From positions 1 to 44,366 of the forward strand of contig WSUB01000253.1 in assembly GCA_019633425.1 (NCBI GenBank): a stretch of 44,366 nt of DNA, read 5' to 3'. The notes under the pieces were generated by a model. The model saw only the letters and a program-made list of their open reading frames with translations, had not been told where the DNA came from and did not search any database. Origin of the DNA: Tulasnella sp. 424. Its lineage: Eukaryota; Basidiomycota; Agaricomycetes; Cantharellales; Tulasnellaceae. The translations under genes were made by a program, and so were the position numbers. Position 1 is the first letter of the stretch. Each line of letters starts with the position of its first letter. Below, one piece after another: positions 42,365 to 44,366 of this stretch.

Positions 42365-44366
42365 GTGTTGGAACCCAGTGCATACACATACGCACGCGAC
42401 CCGACACCCGAACCGCGACTTGCAGAACAATCTAGGTAAGCCAACGAGTCACAGAATAATATGGGGCTCGAATAGGATGTCATATTATGTCGTAGCGAAA
42501 GGGAATGGGTTAGAGAGATACATATACGTCAAGGGGCAAATGCTTTCAAAGAGCATCTGGGCAGGGTAATCTTGGCGTAGTTGAAGCCAAGTTTCCCTAT
42601 TCGCAAATTTGGCCGGCGGCAAACCAGGTGCGGCGCAGCGTGCGTGTACATTCCGGGTGATGGATACACTCAAGGCATGGTAGCAATGCACATAGCCTTG
42701 CTGAGGGAGGATTATGGTAGCGTCCCTTTATTTATTTTTGAACCAATGAGAATCGAGGAATGGCGATGTCGAAGCTCTTGAATGGCCAAACAGTAGTAAT
42801 GGTGGCACAGCCACCATAAGGGAGCACAGCAAGCGAAGAGTACCCGTGCACACCAGTCCCTGATATTCGTCCAGATCTTCCAGCCGGACGCAAGTTTAAA
42901 TGAACTATCCAATCGCGAGTTAAATACACATGGTTTGGTGTTACCAGAAATGTAGACCTCAGACAATAGAAAGTGAAATTTTAGTGCATCCCCGGGTTCC
43001 TGGGTGACCGCGAGTATCAGATACCGACGTATAGTCGTGAAAGATCCACTATATCCTTAGAGAGATCGTCGATTTTCCAATATTACGACCCTTATTCGGA
43101 TGACGCATAATTTCTATGATGCCCTCTTGTTCAGCGAGGAGCAAGTACCTCCTCCAACTTCTACAAGAAACCATCAGTCAATCACTTCAACCTAGCCCGC
43201 TCTTTGCGGAACAAGCAACTCACTGTACACCCGCGTCGCTTACGACGGATGGCACTCGCTGTTTTACGAGTTTCCCGAGGTCATTCCACCTCGGCGCTGG
43301 AGAGCCTGTAGCTTTTATGGCCTCTAGTTCTTGTACCAAGACTAAGAACTTCGGGGGGACGTCTCGAGCGCCATGCTGGACTACGAAAGCTCTAAATTTG
43401 CGTTGGCTGCTCCCTACGCTGTAGCTGACGGATGCAGTCTGGGGCTGCTGAATGGATGGAGCTCCAAATATGGGTTGATTGCTCCCTTCGCCATAGCTCG
43501 GGGGTACAGTCTGGCGTTGTTGTTTGGAGGAAGCCCCAAATCCGGGTTGGGCGCTCCCTCCGTCGTAGTTGGGGGACATCCTTAGAATGACCTTCATTCC
43601 TCCAATACGATCAGGCTGACGACGCTGAAGCTCTACGACACCCTCCTTCTCGGCAAGGTACAAGTATTCAGGCCATTTTCTACGAGAAACCATCAGCCAC
43701 CGACTTCAACCCAGCCCACTCTTTGCGGAACATGCAGCTCACTTTACACCCGCTTCGCTTAAAACCGATGGTTGTCGTTGTTTGACACGTGAAATAAGGC
43801 TAGACCAACTCGGTGGTGGAGAGCCGCTAGCTTTGATGGCTTCTAGTTCTTGTACTAGGGCTAAGAACTTTGGGGGGACGTCTCGAGCGGGATGCTGAAC
43901 TACGGAAGCTCCAAATCCGTGTTGGCCGCTCCCTCCGCCATAATAGTTCGGGGGCATAGTCTGGGGCTGTTGAACGACGGAACCCCCAAAACTGGGTTGG
44001 CTGCTCCATCCGACATAACTGGGGGGTACAGTTTGGGGCTGTTGTGTAAAGGAAGCTCCAAATTCGGGCTGGCTGCTCCCTCCGACATAGCTGGAGGGTA
44101 CAGTCTGGGACCAGGTCGAAGGGGAGGGGGACGGTGAGGGGGACGATCGAAGCCTTTCTTCCTGCTGCTCTTGAGCTCGTGCAGAGAGCAGCTCAAGATG
44201 AACGACCTTTGAAGGTAGCGCAGGCTCCGCTGGAGCCCACATAGGGGGTATCTCGGCAGGAGCCAGAGTAGCGACAGACTCGCTTTGAGGCGGAGTGCCA
44301 GGGAGCGCGGGTTCTCTGGAATCCCCTTCATCGTCTGTTTCCACCAGCACTTGCACTTTCTTTTCT
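42365..44366 (-). repeat. Right arm of ~2 kb inverted repeat (partner 1-1995)
   Basis: Reverse-complement match to the left arm. Inner boundary near 42365, just inside the CACGTG of the NYN-5 promoter, so the arm includes the NYN-R 3' half, the array spacer (42570-43048) and DNA up to the NYN-5 promoter. Terminal 77 bases are identical to the complement of the first 77 of the window. Confidence 0.9.
43049..44366 (-). CDS. NYN-R: 3' half of a NYN-LOTUS gene with two tandem LOTUS domains (5' end outside window)
   Basis: Exons >44366-43743, 43679-43224 and 43160-43049 (stop TAG), an exact mirror of NYN-L. Linker repeats (three before, three after) surround LOTUS 1 (PPKFLALVQELEAIKASG, then PSVLSEAGVK, intron, WPEYLYLAEKEGVVELQ). 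LOTUS 2 ends with WRRYLLLAEQEGIIEIMR. All splice sites are canonical (one donor follows GTACA instead of GTAAA). Compared with NYN-L the frame is preserved throughout and most changes are substitutions, so both copies look under constraint or recently duplicated. It is the rightmost visible unit of the minus-strand array. Confidence 0.75.

Noticed and set aside
42330..42569. Frame (GKPTSHRIIWGSNRMSYYVV) conserved between the two arms, also 1708-2052 minus
   Set aside because: Conservation is explained by the near-identical DNA of the arms; it is absent from the other spacers and has no domain.
1..44366. Inverted ends as terminal inverted repeats of a giant transposon
   Set aside because: The arms are 3' halves of ordinary genes and flank, the interior is housekeeping genes, and no transposase, integrase or target duplication is seen.

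Overview
The window looks like nuclear DNA of a basidiomycete fungus, most likely an Agaricomycete. Genes are dense and split by many 50-65 nt GT-AG introns with CTAAC/CTGAC branch sites, and core promoters are CT-rich. Recognisable proteins (Ku70, Spn1/Iws1, monothiol glutaredoxin, ornithine decarboxylase, SPX phosphate transporter, APSES factor) are all fungal. Exon models were built by hand from splice consensus, reading frame and family knowledge. Eight of the larger multi-exon models sum to an exact multiple of three.

Layout. (1) 1-2 kb: 3' half of a NYN-LOTUS gene (NYN-L, + strand) cut by the window edge. (2) 2.1-4.3 kb: F-box/LRR gene. (3) 4.3-6.3 kb: gene-poor, with a CT microsatellite and a TPR relic. 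(4) 6.4-7.7 kb: complete NYN-LOTUS gene NYN-1. (5) 7.8-33.3 kb: conserved block IWS1(-), KU70(+), GRX3/4(+), ODC(+), SDR(-), APSES factor(+), SPX-phosphate transporter(+), tail-anchored SAM-like protein(-). (6) 34-44.4 kb: head-to-tail array of five NYN genes on the minus strand (NYN-2 to NYN-5 and edge-truncated NYN-R) separated by related spacers.

The main theme is the NYN-LOTUS family. Each member carries an N-terminal NYN (PIN-like RNase) domain split over three exons and an acidic or Q/G/S/P repeat linker. Each ends in a LOTUS/OST-HTH winged helix split by one intron. This is the architecture of MARF1/limkain-b1-type RNA-targeting proteins. NYN domains and acidic catalytic residues are conserved in every copy visible. 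The C-terminal LOTUS module varies: duplicated in the edge copies, deleted in NYN-4, cut off by a lost splice donor in NYN-2, and replaced in NYN-5 with the old module fossilised downstream. This suggests a fast-evolving RNA-targeting family; its role is not known from sequence.

The window ends are inverted copies of each other over about 2 kb (1-1995 versus 42365-44366). The outermost 77 bases are exactly identical and base 78 differs. That is what a contig ending at a shared 77-mer of an assembly graph would look like, so the outer edges may be set by assembly.

The second theme is gene structure. The SDR gene spreads 804 coding bases over 4.2 kb in 17 exons, including micro-exons of 8, 9, 11 and 15 nt; the 8-nt exon carries the catalytic lysine. 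The APSES and phosphate-transporter genes also contain exons of 11-25 nt.
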